Source: Lactobacillaceae bacterium AF64-9pH9TA
Lineage (GTDB): Bacteria; Bacillota; Bacilli; Lactobacillales; Lactobacillaceae
Assembly (NCBI GenBank): GCA_027681045.1
Contig: JAQDCK010000001.1
Span: 124,001-188,000 of the forward strand
Reading direction: 5' to 3'
Length of the DNA stretch: 64,000 nucleotides
Shown: in pieces, positions 16,782 through 27,200 of the stretch
Layout of the letters: every line of letters begins with the position of its first letter
Numbering within the stretch: position 1 is the first letter of the stretch
Position numbers and translations under genes: made by a program
Notes under the pieces: model-generated
Databases searched by the model: none
Seen by the model: only the letters and a program-made list of their open reading frames with translations
Told to the model about the DNA's origin: nothing

Positions 16782-17738
16782 ATGGCAGAAGAAATTATCC
16801 AAGTTAAAGATCTGAAAGTCCACTACCCAATCCGGTCGGGCTTTTGGAACAGAATTACTGATTATGTCCGGGCTGTTGACGGGGTTTCTTTTTCAATTAA
16901 AGAAGGGGAAACTTATGGCTTGATCGGTGAATCAGGCTCGGGCAAGTCCACGACTGGCAAGGCGATCGTTGGCGTTGAGAAGGTGACCAGCGGACAGATT
17001 CTCTACAAGGGTGAAGACATTACCAAGGAATCCGTCCGCCGGAAGATGAACTACAACAAGGACGTGCAGATGATCTTCCAGGATTCCATGTCCAGTCTTA
17101 ACCCCCGCAAGCGGATTGAGGACATCATTGCTGAACCGATCCGGAATTTTGAAAACCTAACGACTGACCAGGAGCGTGACCGGGTCCAGGAACTGCTGGA
17201 TATTGTAGGGATGCCGAGCGACGCGATTTACAAGTTCCCGCATGAATTTTCCGGTGGTCAGCGGCAAAGAATAGGGATTGCACGGGCCGTGGCAACGAAT
17301 CCTAAGTTGATTGTAGCTGACGAGCCAACTAGTGCCCTGGACTTGTCGGTGCAAGCCCAGGTTCTGAACTTTATGAAACACATTCAACAGCAATATAACA
17401 TTGCCTTCTTATTCATTTCCCATGACTTGGGTGTGGTTAAGCACATGTCCGAAAATCTGGCCATCATGCACCGGGGCCGGTTGGTGGAAGTGGGCAGCCA
17501 GGAAGAAATTTACAAGAATCCGGTGCACATTTACACTAAGCGCCTCTTGTCCGCGATTCCGAAGGTTGATGTTGAACACCGGGCGGAACACGCGGCCAGA
17601 CGGCGGGAAATCGAACGGGAATTTTTGCAGGACCAGGCAAACTGGTATGATGCAGATGGCCGGGTCTACCCATTGACTGAAGTTGGCCCCAACCACCAGG
17701 TAGCCCTGCCTAAAGAGCAGATCAAGGGAGGAGAATAG
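16782..17738 (+). CDS. oppF: Oligopeptide ABC transporter ATPase OppF
   Basis: The second ATPase, pairing with OppD. The 318-aa protein has Walker A GESGSGKST, signature FSGGQRQRIG, Walker B LIVADEPTSALD and H-loop FISHDLG. It starts 9 bases after the oppD stop. Confidence 0.95.
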   Translation: MAEEIIQVKDLKVHYPIRSGFWNRITDYVRAVDGVSFSIKEGETYGLIGESGSGKSTTGKAIVGVEKVTSGQILYKGEDITKESVRRKMNYNKDVQMIFQDSMSSLNPRKRIEDIIAEPIRNFENLTTDQERDRVQELLDIVGMPSDAIYKFPHEFSGGQRQRIGIARAVATNPKLIVADEPTSALDLSVQAQVLNFMKHIQQQYNIAFLFISHDLGVVKHMSENLAIMHRGRLVEVGSQEEIYKNPVHIYTKRLLSAIPKVDVEHRAEHAARRREIEREFLQDQANWYDADGRVYPLTEVGPNHQVALPKEQIKGGE

Positions 17739-17741
17739 CAA

Positions 17742-18701
17742 ATGTGGAAAACAGTCTTAAGACGGGTTTTGATCATGATCCCGCAATTGATCCTGCTTAG
17801 CATTATTGTCTTCATGCTGGCGAAAATGATGCCTGGGGATCCGTTTACCGGCTTGATCAACCCTAACTCAAGTCCTAAGGAAATTGCCCGCTTAAAGCAG
17901 GCATATGGTTTGAATGACCCGGTACCGGTGCAATACGTACGTTGGATTAAGAACCTCTTGCATGGTGATTTGGGGCAAAGCTACATCCAGCACGTCCCAG
18001 TAGCATCTTTGATTGCCGACCGAGCCCAGAATACTTTCTGGCTGTCTCTTTTGTCAACAGTCCTGCTTTACGGCATTGCCATCCCAATGGGGATCAGTGC
18101 CGGCAAGCACGAAGGTGAATGGCAGGACCGGGCAATCTCAGTTTTTAACTACGTGACTTACGCTATTCCAGGCTTTGTCTTCTACCTGCTGGGCCTTTGG
18201 CTCTTTGGCTTTACTTTGGGCTGGTTCCCGATCAGCGGGACGGTTTCCGCCAATGCCAGCGGCTTCTGGGGAATTTTCTTCAGCCGCCTGCAGCACATGA
18301 TTTTGCCGGCAATTCTCTACGCGATCATCGCGACGACCGGGACGGTGCAATACTTGCGGACCGGGATTATTGATAACAAGGTGGAGGACTATGTTAAGAC
18401 CGCCCGCAGCAAGGGGGTTCCTGAAAAAGTTGTCTTCAACAAGCACATTTTGCGGAACTCTTTCCTGCCGATCGCTGCCTTTATGGGGAACACCATTACT
18501 GGTCTGCTTGGCGGGTCAATGATTATTGAAACGGTCTTCTCCTTCCCAGGAATGGGGAAGCTCTTCCTTGACTCAATCAGCCAGCGTGACTACACCACTT
18601 TGACGGCTTTGATCATGATTTACGGGACCTTGACTCTGCTGGGCAACCTCTTGTCTGACATTATCATGAGTCTGGTTGACCCAAGAATTCGCGTGAAGTA
18701 G
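17742..18701 (+). CDS. oppB: Oligopeptide ABC transporter permease OppB
   Basis: The 319-aa membrane protein has about six hydrophobic segments. A cytoplasmic EAA-type loop near DYVKTARSKGVPEKVV contacts the ATPases. The N-terminal MWKTVLRRVLIMIPQL is typical of OppB/DppB. Three bases separate it from oppF. Confidence 0.95.
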   Translation: MWKTVLRRVLIMIPQLILLSIIVFMLAKMMPGDPFTGLINPNSSPKEIARLKQAYGLNDPVPVQYVRWIKNLLHGDLGQSYIQHVPVASLIADRAQNTFWLSLLSTVLLYGIAIPMGISAGKHEGEWQDRAISVFNYVTYAIPGFVFYLLGLWLFGFTLGWFPISGTVSANASGFWGIFFSRLQHMILPAILYAIIATTGTVQYLRTGIIDNKVEDYVKTARSKGVPEKVVFNKHILRNSFLPIAAFMGNTITGLLGGSMIIETVFSFPGMGKLFLDSISQRDYTTLTALIMIYGTLTLLGNLLSDIIMSLVDPRIRVK

Positions 18702-18708
18702 AGGTGAA

Positions 18709-19623
18709 ATGATGGCTTTATTTACTGTTGGTAAAAAGAAGCAGGATGACCGGGCCCAAATTCCACCATCCGCTTTAAAGATTGCTTTTAGAGAGATTTT
18801 TAAAAGCAAGGCTGCGACTGTGGCCTTTTGTACTATCGTCGTTATTTTGCTGCTTACCTTTGGTGGTTCTTTGTTCCTAAATGGCGAGCAAGTTACTGAA
18901 ATGCACATTTTGGAATCCTACGCTGGCTGGGGCCAAAATGGCCACTTGCTGGGCACGGACAACGGGGGTCGGGATATTTTGAATCTGCTGATCATGGGCG
19001 GGCGCAACTCGATCATGATTGGCCTTCTGGTCACTTTGTTTTGTGAAGTGGTTGGCCTGGTAGTCGGCCTGGTAGCTGGTTATTATGGCGGCACTATTGA
19101 CTCCATCATCATGAGAATTGTCGACTTCGTGCAGATTTTGCCGCAAATGCCAATTTTGATCGTTTTGGTAACGGTTCTGCCAAACTATAATTCCATGACT
19201 TTGGTTTTGCTGATCTCGATGTTTGGCTGGACAGTTGAAGCCAGATACTACCGGTCTTTCATTCTGTCACAAAGAGAAAGAGACTATGTCCTGGCGTCTA
19301 AGACTTCAGGCTCTTCAAATACCAAGATCATGTTCCGGGAAATTCTGCCAAATATTGCATCAATGATCATCATCGATGTCGTTTTGAGCGTTTCTGGCAA
19401 CATCGGGATTGAAACTGTCCTGTCCTTTATCGGCTATGGTTTGCCAACCAATATTCCGTCTTTGGGGACCTTGATCGGTTTTGCCAATGACCCGGTTAAC
19501 ATTATTGACCGGCCGTGGCTCTGGCTGCCGGCAACTGTCTTGCTTTTGGTGATCTGCTTGAGCATCAACTATGTAGGCCAGGCCCTGCAAAAGGCTGGCG
19601 ACGCACGGCAGAGAGAAAATTAA
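18709..19623 (+). CDS. oppC: Oligopeptide ABC transporter permease OppC
   Basis: The second permease, 304 aa, with an N-terminal hydrophobic segment, the OppC-type extracellular stretch ending GTDNGGRDIL, and a BPD_transp_1 domain with the EAA-like loop DYVLASKTSGSSNTK. GAGGTG (18702-18707 region) precedes tandem ATGs at 18709 and 18712; either could be used. Confidence 0.95.
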   Translation: MMALFTVGKKKQDDRAQIPPSALKIAFREIFKSKAATVAFCTIVVILLLTFGGSLFLNGEQVTEMHILESYAGWGQNGHLLGTDNGGRDILNLLIMGGRNSIMIGLLVTLFCEVVGLVVGLVAGYYGGTIDSIIMRIVDFVQILPQMPILIVLVTVLPNYNSMTLVLLISMFGWTVEARYYRSFILSQRERDYVLASKTSGSSNTKIMFREILPNIASMIIIDVVLSVSGNIGIETVLSFIGYGLPTNIPSLGTLIGFANDPVNIIDRPWLWLPATVLLLVICLSINYVGQALQKAGDARQREN

Positions 19624-19664
19624 AAGAAAAAATTAAAATAATTAGCATTAAATTAAAATAACCA

Positions 19665-19763
19665 TTGACTTTTAAAATGAAAATGCTAAAGTAAAAGGCA
19701 TGAAAGATAAATTTTGTGAATCGCTATCTCGTTAACTATTCATATGCTGTGTGTTTTATCTTT
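19665..19763 (+). promoter_or_regulatory. Internal promoter and hairpin leader before oppA1
   Basis: -35 TTGACT (19665-19670), a 16-base spacer and extended -10 TGCTAAAGT (hexamer 19687-19692). The predicted leader carries perfect 9-bp complementary arms AAAGATAAA (19703-19711) and TTTATCTTT (19755-19763). Upstream, TTAGCATT (19642-19649) and AATGCTAA (19682-19689) form another inverted repeat whose right arm covers the -10. A separate strong promoter would raise the binding protein above the membrane parts, as is usual for ABC importers. Confidence 0.6.
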
Positions 19764-19793
19764 TGAATATATTGTGTGGAGGTAAATTAAATT

Positions 19794-21560
19794 ATGAAGA
19801 GAAAAGTGCTCGGAACATTTGGTGTGCTTCTGGCCGGGGCAGCTTTGCTGGCCGGCTGCGGCAAGAGCGGCTCAACGGACAGCAACAGCGGGGCTAAGGA
19901 TGCCAAGAAATTCCCGGAAGCTACTGCAACTGGTGTAGCCAAGAAGGGCGGCAGCATCACTATCGGTGAAGAATCTGACACGCCAGTCAAGGGTGTTTTC
20001 TTGAATGAAGTTTCTGATAGCCAATATGACTCAGACTTCATGGCCTTTGGTAACGAAGCCTTGTTTGCAACGGATGACCAGTACAAGATCAACGACAAGG
20101 GTGCCGCAACCTTCAAGATGGACCGGAAGGCCAAGACGGTTACTATCGAAGTCAAGAAGGGCGTCAAGTGGTCTGACGGCAAGCAAGTAACTGCTAAGGA
20201 CGTTGAATACTCTTACGAAATCATCGCCAACAAGGCCAGCCAGTCATCCCGCTACACCAGTTCACTTGCCGACATCGTCGGCTTGGAAGAATACCACGAA
20301 GGCAAGTCCAAGAAGATCTCCGGGATCGAGATGCCTGACGGTGAAAACGGGCGCAAGGTAGTTCTGCACTTTAAGGAAATGAAGCCGGGTATGACCCAGT
20401 CAGGTAACGGCTTCTTCTGGGAATATGCAGCTCCATACCACTACTTGAAGGATGTGCCGTTCAGCAAGCTGCAATCTAGCGACAAGGTCCGGAAGAACCC
20501 GCTCTTCTTTGGTGCTTACAAGCTCTCCAAGCTGGTCCGGGGCCAATCCGCGACTTGGGTAAGAAATCCTTACTACTACCGTGGTCAAGCAAAGCTGGAC
20601 AAGATCACCATCTCAGTAATCTCCCCAAACTCAGCTTCCCAGGCTATCAAGTCCAAGAAGTTTGATGTCATTGACGTTGTTAACTCCCAATGGAAGGAAG
20701 TTAAGGGGACCAAGGGCTACAACTTCGTTGCCCAAATTCCATTGGAATACTCATACATGGGCTTCAAGGTCGGCAAGTGGGACAAGAAGACCGGCTCAGT
20801 CAAGATGAATAAGAATTCTAAGATGAGCAACCGCTACCTGCGGCAAGCTATGGGTTATGCCATGAACGTTGATGAAGTAGACCAGCACTACACCCAAGGC
20901 TTGTCTTTCAGAGTTAAGACTCTAGTGCCAGAAGCCTTCGGTGACTTCTATGACAAGAGCTTGAAGGGCTTCCCGTTGAACATCAAGAAGGCCAACGCTT
21001 TGCTGGACAAGGCCGGTTACAAGAAGAAGAAGGGTGAAACTTATCGCCGGGATCCTAATGGCAAGAAGCTGACCATCCACCTGGCAGCCATGAGCGGCAC
21101 TTCAAACCAGGAAGCAATCGTGCAAAACTACATCCAGCAATGGAAGAAGGTTGGCCTGCACGTAACTTTGACTAGTGGCCGTTTAATCGAATTCAACTCC
21201 TTCTATGACAAGGTGCAAAACGATGACCCATCAGTAGATGTCTTCATGGCCGCATGGAGCCTGTCCAGTGAACCTACTCAAGATGACCTCTACGGTGCTA
21301 AGGCTCCTTACAACTTCACCCGTTTCGCAACCAGCGAAAACACCAAGCTTCTGAAGGAAATGGGTGGCGCCAAGGCCTTCAACCACAGCTACCGGGTACA
21401 AAAGTTCCACGAATGGCAACAATACATGCAAAAGGAAGCCTTTGTAATTCCTTTGAACAATGCTTACAAAATCACTTCGGTCAACAACAAGCTGATCAAC
21501 TACTCAACAAAGCCATCCAAGTTAGCTACTCTTTGGTACGAAACTGGCTTTAAGAAGTAA
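19794..21560 (+). CDS. oppA1: Oligopeptide-binding lipoprotein OppA1
   Basis: Captures extracellular peptides and delivers them to OppBC. The 588-aa protein has a lipoprotein signal ending LLAGCGKSG, with the lipidated Cys near residue 22, and an SBP_bac_5 domain over the rest (KGVKWSDGKQVTAKDVEYSY is the family hallmark region). GGAGGT precedes ATG 19794. It is paralogous to the next gene. A hairpin follows at 21581. Confidence 0.95.
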   Translation: MKRKVLGTFGVLLAGAALLAGCGKSGSTDSNSGAKDAKKFPEATATGVAKKGGSITIGEESDTPVKGVFLNEVSDSQYDSDFMAFGNEALFATDDQYKINDKGAATFKMDRKAKTVTIEVKKGVKWSDGKQVTAKDVEYSYEIIANKASQSSRYTSSLADIVGLEEYHEGKSKKISGIEMPDGENGRKVVLHFKEMKPGMTQSGNGFFWEYAAPYHYLKDVPFSKLQSSDKVRKNPLFFGAYKLSKLVRGQSATWVRNPYYYRGQAKLDKITISVISPNSASQAIKSKKFDVIDVVNSQWKEVKGTKGYNFVAQIPLEYSYMGFKVGKWDKKTGSVKMNKNSKMSNRYLRQAMGYAMNVDEVDQHYTQGLSFRVKTLVPEAFGDFYDKSLKGFPLNIKKANALLDKAGYKKKKGETYRRDPNGKKLTIHLAAMSGTSNQEAIVQNYIQQWKKVGLHVTLTSGRLIEFNSFYDKVQNDDPSVDVFMAAWSLSSEPTQDDLYGAKAPYNFTRFATSENTKLLKEMGGAKAFNHSYRVQKFHEWQQYMQKEAFVIPLNNAYKITSVNNKLINYSTKPSKLATLWYETGFKK

Positions 21561-21580
21561 AAGATAATAAATAATTTCTC

Positions 21581-21608
21581 AAAAGAGGAGGTTTTCCCTC
21601 CTCTTTTT
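21581..21608 (+). terminator. Terminator between oppA1 and oppA2
   Basis: AAAGAGGAGG / CCTCCTCTTT perfect stem, loop of about six bases, then T6. It could separate or attenuate oppA2 expression. Confidence 0.85.
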
Positions 21609-21696
21609 TCTGTTCTATCGGCTCAAGGCCCGGTCTTGCCGCTTTTGTTATGGTAAACTAAATTATATAGCAATTTAGCAAAAGGACTCTTGACTG

Positions 21697-23475
21697 ATGA
21701 AAAGACTAACGAAAATAGCGCTTTGCCTGCTAGCGGCCCTAAGTTTGGCGGCCTGCAGGCAAAAGCCGGAGGAAAGCAAGCAAAATGGTAACAGCGGGGC
21801 AGAAGATGCCATGCAGTTCCCCGTAGCCACCAGTTTCTCCAAGACGAAAAAAGGAGGGAGCATCCGGGTAGCCCTAGAAACTGATACTCCTTTCACGGGG
21901 ATTTTTTCTGATGAACTGGCTGATTCAACAACTGATGCCACTTTGGCCCAGTTTGGTTCTGAATCTTTATTTGACACGGACAACAGCTACAATATCACCG
22001 ATAGTGGGGCGGCGACCTTCAGCCTGGACCGGCAGGCCAAGCAGATCACCATCAATATTAAAAAAGGGGTCAAGTGGTCTGACGGCAAGCAGGTCGTGGC
22101 AAAAGACGTGGAATATGCCTACGAAGTAATTGCCAACAAGGCCACTAACAGCTCCCACTACACTTCTTCTTTGCAGGACGTGGTGGGTTTGAAGGAATAT
22201 CATGATGGCAAAGCTAAGACGATCAGCGGGATCGAAATGCCGGATGGGGAAAATGGCCGCAAGGTCGTGATCCACTTTAAGCAAATGCACCCGGGGATGC
22301 TGAAATCTGGCAACGGCTACTTCTGGGAATCTGCCCTGCCATATCACTACCTTAAGAATGTGCCTTTCGGGAAATTGAGAACCTGCATCGAAATCCGCAA
22401 AAAGCCTGTTTACTTTGGTCCATACAAGGTCCAGAGCATTGAAGCGGGCCAGAAGGTGGTTTGGATCCGCAATGAATACTACTGGCGGGGGACGCCGAGC
22501 TTGAGCAAGATCACCATCTCCATTATTTCGCCAAAGTCGGTTTCCACGGCCATTAAAGAAAAAACTTACGACATCATCGAAGTTGTTAACTCCCAGTGGC
22601 AGCAGATCAGGACTACCAAAAACTACAGGTTCGTGGCCACGATTCCTTTGAGATACAACTATCTGGGCTTCAAACTGGGGAAGTGGGACGAGAAGACCAA
22701 CTCAGTCAAGATGAATAAGAATTCCAAGATGGCTAACAAGTCTCTGAGACAGGCGATCGGCTACGCGATGAACGTCACCCAGATCCAGCGCAAGTACACG
22801 TCTGGCCTGACCTTCCGCATCAAGAGCTTGATCCCGTCGCAATTTGGTGACTACTACGATGACAAGAGCAAGGGTTATCCTTATAACCCGGCTAAGGCGA
22901 AAAAGCTTTTGGACAAGGCCGGCTACAAGCTCCGGTCGGGGGAAAAATATCGGCGGGACCCACAGGGGCATAAGCTGGTAATCCACTTGGCTGCCATGAC
23001 CGGTGACGTCAGCCAAAGCAAGATCATCAACAACTACATTAAGAAGTGGAAAGAAATTGGCTTAAACGTCAAACTGACCACTGGCCACTTGCTGGAATTC
23101 AATACTTTTTATAACCTGCTCTTCCAAGATGACAGTCAGGTCGACATGTTCATCGCCGGCTGGACTTTAAACAATGAGCCTTCCCAAAATGGTATCTACG
23201 GGGCAGGGACCCAGTACAACCTGGAACGCTTTGCTACCAAGACCAATACCCAGCTTTTAGAAGCAATGGACTCAGATGCCGCCTTTAACATCAACTACCG
23301 GATCAAGGTCTTCAAAGAGTGGCAAAGATACATGCAAGAGCAAGCCTTTGTAATTCCTTTGACCAGTTCCTACAAGATTACAGCCATCAACAAGCAGCTG
23401 GTCAACCTCTCTTATGAACCGGCAGAAATGAACAACAGCCATCCATTATGGTATAAAATCGGCTATAAAAAATAA
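21697..23475 (+). CDS. oppA2: Oligopeptide-binding lipoprotein OppA2
   Basis: A 592-aa paralogue of OppA1 with lipobox LSLAAC and an intact SBP_bac_5 domain; large blocks are the same in both (for example KKGVKWSDGKQV, GIEMPDGENGRKV). The loops differ, so peptide preference may differ. Upstream, an extended -10 TGGTAAACT (21651-21659) may give it its own weak promoter after the hairpin at 21581. The two-binding-protein opp layout is known in L. delbrueckii. Confidence 0.94.
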   Translation: MKRLTKIALCLLAALSLAACRQKPEESKQNGNSGAEDAMQFPVATSFSKTKKGGSIRVALETDTPFTGIFSDELADSTTDATLAQFGSESLFDTDNSYNITDSGAATFSLDRQAKQITINIKKGVKWSDGKQVVAKDVEYAYEVIANKATNSSHYTSSLQDVVGLKEYHDGKAKTISGIEMPDGENGRKVVIHFKQMHPGMLKSGNGYFWESALPYHYLKNVPFGKLRTCIEIRKKPVYFGPYKVQSIEAGQKVVWIRNEYYWRGTPSLSKITISIISPKSVSTAIKEKTYDIIEVVNSQWQQIRTTKNYRFVATIPLRYNYLGFKLGKWDEKTNSVKMNKNSKMANKSLRQAIGYAMNVTQIQRKYTSGLTFRIKSLIPSQFGDYYDDKSKGYPYNPAKAKKLLDKAGYKLRSGEKYRRDPQGHKLVIHLAAMTGDVSQSKIINNYIKKWKEIGLNVKLTTGHLLEFNTFYNLLFQDDSQVDMFIAGWTLNNEPSQNGIYGAGTQYNLERFATKTNTQLLEAMDSDAAFNINYRIKVFKEWQRYMQEQAFVIPLTSSYKITAINKQLVNLSYEPAEMNNSHPLWYKIGYKK

Positions 23476-23480
23476 TCTGC

Positions 23481-23521
23481 GACTCTGTTTTGTCCATTTG
23501 CCGGACAAGGCAGAGTTTTTT
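23481..23521 (+). terminator. Terminator of the opp operon
   Basis: ACTCTG-TT-TTGTCC pairs with GGACAA-GG-CAGAGT around a short loop, followed by a T run. Confidence 0.8.
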
Positions 23522-23562
23522 CTTGGATTTAGGTAAAAAAGCCGCCCTTATGGCGGGCTTTT

Positions 23563-23570
23563 GATATAAT
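23563..23570 (+). promoter_or_regulatory. Extended -10 promoter for rnc-smc-ftsY
   Basis: TGATATAAT at 23562-23570 is an extended -10; no good -35 is visible 17 bases upstream. It lies 30 bases before the rnc start. Confidence 0.55.
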
Positions 23571-23599
23571 TTTTAGTGTTATGAAAGGATGTATAGTTC

Positions 23600-24295
23600 A
23601 TGGTCTCAACTAAATTTATTAAAATGCTGGATGAAAAATACGGGATCCGCTTCAAGGATGCCCGCTTGCTGGAGGAAGCCTTTACCCATTCCTCCTATGT
23701 CAATGAAAATCCCGGCAAAACTTTGGGGAATTACGAAAAGTTGGAATTTCTGGGGGACGCGGTCTTGGAATTCACAGTCTCTGACTACCTTTACCGCCAC
23801 TTCCAGCACTTAAACGAAGGGGAACTGACCAGATTGAGATCAAATATCGTCCGCACTGAAGGCTTCTCAAAAGCGGCCCTGGACTGCGGCTTTAAAGAAG
23901 AAATCAACCTGGGTGTTGGCGAGGAAAAAGCTGGCGGCCGCAACCGCAAGGCACTTTTGGAAGACGTCTTCGAAGCCTTCAACGGTGCCTTGTTCTTAGA
24001 CCAGGGGATTGAAGCTGTCGAAAAGTTCCTTAGCCAGACCGTTTATCCTTTAATCGCGGCTGGCTACTTTACCCCGTCGCGTGACTTTAAGACGGACCTG
24101 CAGGAACTTCTGCAGCAAAACGGCAGTGTGAATATCGAATACCGGGTGTTAAATGAGAGCCAGCAGCCGCCCCACTTTGAAGTTGAAGTCCTGGTCGACG
24201 GCAAGAAGCTGGCGAGCGGGGAAGGACGCAACAAGAAGAAGGCCGAGCAGGACGCGGCCAACCATGCCTTGGAGCACTTGAATGGAGGAAAATAG
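23600..24295 (+). CDS. rnc: Ribonuclease III
   Basis: Cleaves double-stranded RNA in rRNA and mRNA processing. The 231-aa protein has the signature KLEFLGDAVLEF and a second acidic cluster EDVFEAFNGALF, which form the metal site, then a C-terminal dsRNA-binding domain ending KKAEQDAANHALEHL. AAAGGA lies 11 bases before ATG 23600. The stop overlaps the smc start (TAGTG). Confidence 0.96.
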   Translation: MVSTKFIKMLDEKYGIRFKDARLLEEAFTHSSYVNENPGKTLGNYEKLEFLGDAVLEFTVSDYLYRHFQHLNEGELTRLRSNIVRTEGFSKAALDCGFKEEINLGVGEEKAGGRNRKALLEDVFEAFNGALFLDQGIEAVEKFLSQTVYPLIAAGYFTPSRDFKTDLQELLQQNGSVNIEYRVLNESQQPPHFEVEVLVDGKKLASGEGRNKKKAEQDAANHALEHLNGGK

Positions 24296-27200
24296 TGCCT
24301 TTAACTAGTTTGATTTTGGAAGGCTTCAAGTCTTTTGCGGACAAGACGGTGATCGACTTTACCAAGGGGATTACCGGTATTGTCGGTCCTAACGGGTCAG
24401 GTAAGAGCAACATTACTGAAGCCATTCGCTGGGTCATGGGGGAAGGCAGTGCCAAGTCCTTGCGTGGCCGCAACATGAAAGACGTGATTTTTGCCGGAAG
24501 TCAGTTCCGCAAGCCCTTAAACCGGGCTGAAGTGACCATGGTCTTTGACAACCGGAATAAGGAACTAGATTTTCCAGCTGACCAGGTCACAATCACCAGA
24601 CGGATTTTAAAGTCCGGTGACAATGAATATTTGATCAACCAGCAGCCAGTCCGCCTACGGGATGTCCGGGCCCTCTTTTTGGACTCCGGCATTTCCCAAA
24701 ACAGCCTGGCCATCATTTCCCAGGGGCGGGTGGACCAGATCCTCAATTCCCAGGCCCGGGAAAGACGGGGAATTTTCGAAGAAGCAGCCGGGGTGCTCCA
24801 CTTTAAGCAGCAAAAGCAGCAGGCCCAGGGGCAGCTGGAAACAACCAATGACAACTTGATCCGGATTAATGACCTGGTCAACGAGCTGGAGAAGCGGTTG
24901 GAGCCTCTGCATGAACAGAGCTCCTTGGCCCAGGAGTACCAGTTCCAAAAAGCTGGGTTAGATGAGGACTTAAAGACCCTGCTGGCCTTTGAAATCGCTG
25001 ACTTGGACCAGGAAGAAAAGGAAGTTTCCAAGAAACTGGCCAAGAGCCAGGAACTTTTAAGCCGGCTGGACGCGGAAGTCAAGCAGTCCCAGGCCAAGCT
25101 TGCGGCTAAAAGAGAAGAATTCCAGCTGGAAAGCCAAAAGCGGGACCAGGTGCAAGCAGAAGTCCTTAAGTTGACCAACCGGCTCTCAGAAATCAACACT
25201 TCCTTGCAGGTTTCCCAGCAGTCCCGGCAGTTTGACCAGGCAACCAGGCTGGAATACCAGAGGCAGCTGGCTGATTTAAAGGAAAACCTGTCGGCTACGG
25301 ATGCAGAAATCAGTAAATTGGCTGACCAGGAAGCTGAATATGCCGGGCAATTGGACCAGCTGAAAGAAAAAAGGCAGAAGCTGGCTGACCAGCTAAAAGA
25401 AGACCCGGCCAGCCTCAAATTGAAAGTAGAAGACCTGCGCTCGCAATACATTCAAACCTTGCAGGACCAAACCAGCGCTAACAACCAGCTGGTCTACCTG
25501 GAAGGGGAAATCAAGCGGGCCAGAGAGAGCAAGGACCAGCGCTATGAAGATGCCTCCAGCCAATTGGCCAAGAGCCAGGAAGAACTGGAAGGCTTGCGGT
25601 CGAAAGGTCAAAAGCTGCGGGCAGAAAATGACCAGCTGCAGGCAGAATTAAAGGAAGCCAGCGATCAATTAGGGCATTTAGCTGCCGACCAGCAGGTCGC
25701 TCAAAAGCAGCTGCAGGCAGATTTGACCAACCTCCAGCGCTTGACCGCCCGCCGGGATGCCCTGGTCAATATCCAGAAGCGGCATGACGGCTACTATGCC
25801 GGAGTCAAGCAGGTTTTAAACCAGCCTGACCGCTTCCCGGGCATTATCGGGGCAGTTGGGGAGCTTTTGACCTTCCCGGCTGACCTGGAAGCAGCCATGA
25901 CGACAGCCCTTGGCGGCAGCGTCCAAAGTCTGGTGGCTAAGGACCGGATGGCGGCTAAAGATGCTATTCAGCAGCTGAAGGTCAGAAGACTGGGCCGGGC
26001 AACTTTTTTGCCCCTGGATGCATTAAGATACCGGGCAATTCCCGCTTCAACCCGGCAGGCTCTGGAAGGCTTTGCCGGCTTCCAAGGCCTGGCCAGCGAA
26101 TTGGTTGAGGCTAAAGGAGATACTGACATTTCAGAAGCTATCCAGTACCTGCTGGGCAGCATTATTATCGTTGACAATATGGACACGGCCCTGGCTGTCT
26201 CCAGGCAGATCGGCCACTACCGGGTCGTTACCTTGGACGGGGATGTTATCAGTCCCGGAGGGGCCATGACTGGCGGTGCCCGCAACCAGCGGAATAATTC
26301 CCCCTTGCAGACAACGGCTGAAATCAACAAGACGACAGCCATGCTGGAGGAATTAGAAGGACAGTTCCATATCAAAGAAGAAAAGCTGGCAGGCTTAGAC
26401 AAGCAAGTTAAAGACAAGCAGGAGACCCGGGACCAAATCAACCGGGACCTGCAGAGCCTGCAGCAGGACTTGAGCGCGGCAGTCTTGACCTTCCAAAGCC
26501 AGGAAAAAGAAGTCAAGCGCTTGGAAAGCGCCGTTCAGCTCTACCAGGCCCAGCAGGCTGAACAAGCTGCCTACCTGGCAGATTTGACTGATAAAGAAAA
26601 GGCCCAAAAGGCCAAGAAAGAAGAGCTGGCGGCTTTAGCCGACCAGCAAAAACAAGACTTGGCCAGTCTGCAAGAGACCATTCAGAATTACACTGACTTA
26701 AACCAGGGCGTGCAAGAAAAATTAGCTGAACTGGACCCGCAATTGGCAGTTTTGGCCAACAAGCAAGAAAACCTGCAGGCCAGAAAAACTGAGCGCGGCC
26801 GGCAAAAGGCAGCCAGCCAGAAGCAGATTAGGCAACTGGAAGAAAAACTGGCTGCTTTGGACAATTCCAGTCAAATGTCAGCCAGCAAGAAAGAGGAGCT
26901 GGGCCTGGAGAAAGACCGTCTCCTGGCTGAGCAAAAGGACAAGCAGGCTGACCTGGATGCAGCCAGCCAGCTTTTAGGCCAGCTTAACGGGCAGATCAAC
27001 CAGCTGGAAGCCGTGGCGACCAGAAACTATGACTTAAGAAAAGACGCGGCTAGTGAACAAGAAGAGTTCTCAGTCAAGCTGGCCACGGTTAAAGGCCAGC
27101 TCAAGCAGCACCTGGACAGTTTAAGGGAAGACTACTCCTTGACTTATGAAGCTGCGCTTTCCCAGGCCAAGCTGGAAAATACGGAAGAAAACCAGCAGAA

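Noticed and set aside
19700..19735. An 11-codon leader peptide (ATG at 19700) before oppA1
   Set aside because: It starts at about the predicted transcript start, has no ribosome-binding site and no runs of a regulatory amino acid.
21697..23475. oppA2 as a decaying copy of oppA1
   Set aside because: The frame, lipobox and domain are intact over 592 residues and codon use matches oppA1.
23537..23563. A second terminator before rnc (AAAAGCC...GGGCTTTT)
   Set aside because: The stem has internal mismatches and it overlaps the rnc promoter region; the hairpin at 23481 already ends the opp unit.
24501..25451. A 316-codon open frame antisense to smc
   Set aside because: Biased codon use in the coiled-coil region removes stops on the opposite strand; the product is Ser/Arg/Trp-rich without family resemblance.
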